Shown piece after piece: positions 5,457-6,607 of a DNA stretch of 6,607 bases. The DNA lies in assembly GCA_946614405.1 (NCBI GenBank), contig CAMOGZ010000086.1:1-6607 (forward strand). Reading direction: 5' to 3'. The position numbers were made by a program, and so were the translations under genes. Origin of the DNA: an uncultured Eubacterium sp. Lineage in GTDB: Bacteria; Bacillota; Clostridia; Peptostreptococcales; Anaerovoracaceae. The notes under the pieces are model-generated. The model was not told the origin of the DNA. It made no database searches and worked only from the letters and a program-made list of their open reading frames with translations. Position 1 is the stretch's first letter. Each line of letters starts with the position of its first letter.

Positions 5457-6607
5457 TTATCCTTCTTGCGGGATGGCGATTTCTTCCCATCCTTCCGGTT
5501 TGAATGGATATCTTTCGATGGGGATTCTCTCCGTGAAGATATGCGGTTTGCCGTCTTCACTCTTATTGTCCACGAGCACCCATTTCAGCCAGTTCTTATC
5601 ATCCCGTTCCGGATAGTCCAGACGGCTGAAGCATCCACGGCTTTCTTTTCTGGTGATGAATACTCTGAACATGATATCGAGCATTTCGATCATGGTGCGG
5701 AGTTCGATGGCCTTTGCAAGATAGTGTCCGTTTACCTTCGGCAGATGGATCAGATCTTTATACTTGCTGCGAACATCTTCCAGTTCTGCAAGCAGTTCTG
5801 TCATTGTCTCTTCCGTCTTGTTGTAGCTGTACTCCGGTCTCTTGATCAGACGGGAGATATAGCGGATGACGTGATCCGGACGATATTCTCCGGTGTAGTT
5901 CGCGGATTCATAGATCCTTTCCCGGAACCGTTCGACCTGCTCCTCGTCGATCTCGCCGAGCTTGGATTCATCGATCCGCTTAGCGAGCGCTCTTGCGGTC
6001 ATCAGACCGGTCTTGGAAGCGACTCCGAGTCCGTCGCCGTGTACCCAGCTGCCGTGGGCGGATCCGGCTGTCGTCATCTGGCCGATGCCCCAAAGATGCG
6101 GTACTGTGGTCTTACCCTCAACATCGATTCTGAGGGAACGGATGCTGACTCGATAGGAGACAGAGACCTCCGGCTTAGGATTGCTTAAGTCGATATTCTG
6201 GAAACCGCGGATGAACTCATCCAGTTCCAGTCTCTGCTTCATCTCGATGCCGTGGAAGAAACCATCGGCACCTTCATTCATTGCCTGCAGCTGAGTGAAA
6301 TCTGCCACCAGCGGTCCATTGCCCATCTCGAGTTCCTTCTCCATTCCGCGGATCAGATCCACATCCAGTTCCTCGAGGGACTTACTGTTGTACTTCCGGA
6401 AGATGTTCTCTCCCTTCGAGTTGCTGACGACCCAGTGCACTCCGTAGAGGAAATTACCGGTATTGCGGTAGCAGAGATCCCATTCTGTGAGGTGCTCAAC
6501 GTTACGGAGCTGTGCGCCTGCCTCATATGCAGCCGCATAACCGGTTGCCGGGCAGTAGAACATGTCTCTGCAGGACGGATTGAATTCGTTCATCGCGAGA
6601 ACGACTT
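5457..6607 (-). CDS. FAD-dependent oxidoreductase, fumarate reductase / APS reductase flavoprotein family, C-terminal part
   Basis: Partial gene: the frame stays open to the right edge, so the N-terminal FAD-binding Rossmann motif is outside. The visible part is 382 residues; the Met at 6593 is internal, and residues below are numbered from it. A late FAD-contacting segment reads PATGYAAAYEAGAQL (15-29), like the family's TGDG..A..AGA motif. A second FAD/active-site segment follows VPHLWGIG (164-171), with H180, H185 and a GDGLG run (186-190). The helical C-terminal domain ends with the hallmark ESRG (317-320) and R-x-DYPE (324-329), typical of the SdhA/FrdA/AprA/NadB superfamily. Such soluble flavoproteins reduce activated double bonds or oxidise the reverse, often with a 4Fe-4S partner, which would lie to the right if present. 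The classic HGANRLGGNSL-type stretch is strongly altered, so the substrate is probably not fumarate. It ends 47 bases before the thiolase start and is very likely co-transcribed. Confidence 0.82.
   Translation of the reverse strand, partial: VVLAMNEFNPSCRDMFYCPATGYAAAYEAGAQLRNVEHLTEWDLCYRNTGNFLYGVHWVVSNSKGENIFRKYNSKSLEELDVDLIRGMEKELEMGNGPLVADFTQLQAMNEGADGFFHGIEMKQRLELDEFIRGFQNIDLSNPKPEVSVSYRVSIRSLRIDVEGKTTVPHLWGIGQMTTAGSAHGSWVHGDGLGVASKTGLMTARALAKRIDESKLGEIDEEQVERFRERIYESANYTGEYRPDHVIRYISRLIKRPEYSYNKTEETMTELLAELEDVRSKYKDLIHLPKVNGHYLAKAIELRTMIEMLDIMFRVFITRKESRGCFSRLDYPERDDKNWLKWVLVDNKSEDGKPHIFTERIPIERYPFKPEGWEEIAIPQEG

Noticed and set aside
5436..6188. Plus-strand open frame of 250 codons opposite the flavoprotein gene
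   Set aside because: The opposite strand codes an unmistakable family protein; this frame has no recognisable domain and is a shadow of the minus-strand codon use.

Overview
The window is a six-gene stretch of one leftward (minus-strand) operon. Every credible gene lies on the minus strand, with gaps of at most about 50 bases. The organism is probably a strictly anaerobic, fermentative, low-to-mid GC Gram-positive bacterium (Clostridia, Lachnospiraceae- or Eubacteriales-like). This is inferred from the butyrate-kinase and phosphotransacylase pair, strong AGGA/GGAGG ribosome binding sites, a consensus TTGACA/TATAAT promoter, and the type of acyl-ACP thioesterase. No rRNA, tRNA, CRISPR array or mobile element is visible. 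The operon promoter lies off the right edge.

In transcription order (right to left): (1) the C-terminal 382 residues of an FAD-dependent oxidoreductase of the fumarate reductase/APS reductase family (5457-6607, cut by the right edge); (2) an SCP2-type thiolase-fold protein (4111-5409); (3) a zinc-ribbon/OB-fold (DUF35) protein carrying two tandem acyl-carrier-protein domains at its C-terminus (3057-4091); (4) a phosphate acetyltransferase-type phosphotransacylase (2032-3033); (5) a butyrate kinase-family acid kinase (890-1999); (6) an acyl-ACP thioesterase (146-877). A rho-independent terminator follows at 52-81.

Immediately beyond the terminator, bases 12-40 hold a minus-strand promoter with perfect -35 and -10 hexamers 17 bases apart. 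A perfect inverted repeat of the CsoR/CstR operator type fills the spacer. It belongs to the next leftward transcription unit, off the left edge, which is therefore probably controlled by a copper- or persulfide-sensing repressor.

How the genes may work together (inference): thiolase-DUF35 pairs are known to form complexes (benzoylsuccinyl-CoA thiolase BbsAB, archaeal thiolase/HMG-CoA synthase/DUF35, the steroid aldolase Ltp2-DUF35). Here the DUF35 subunit carries two covalent carrier domains, so the acyl chain may be held on the complex itself. Products could leave as acyl-CoA, yielding ATP through phosphotransacylase and kinase, or be released from the carrier by the thioesterase. The flavoprotein would supply a redox step. 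The combination looks like a carrier-tethered acyl-cleavage or chain-building pathway with substrate-level phosphorylation. I do not recognise it as a described system, and its substrate cannot be read from the sequence.
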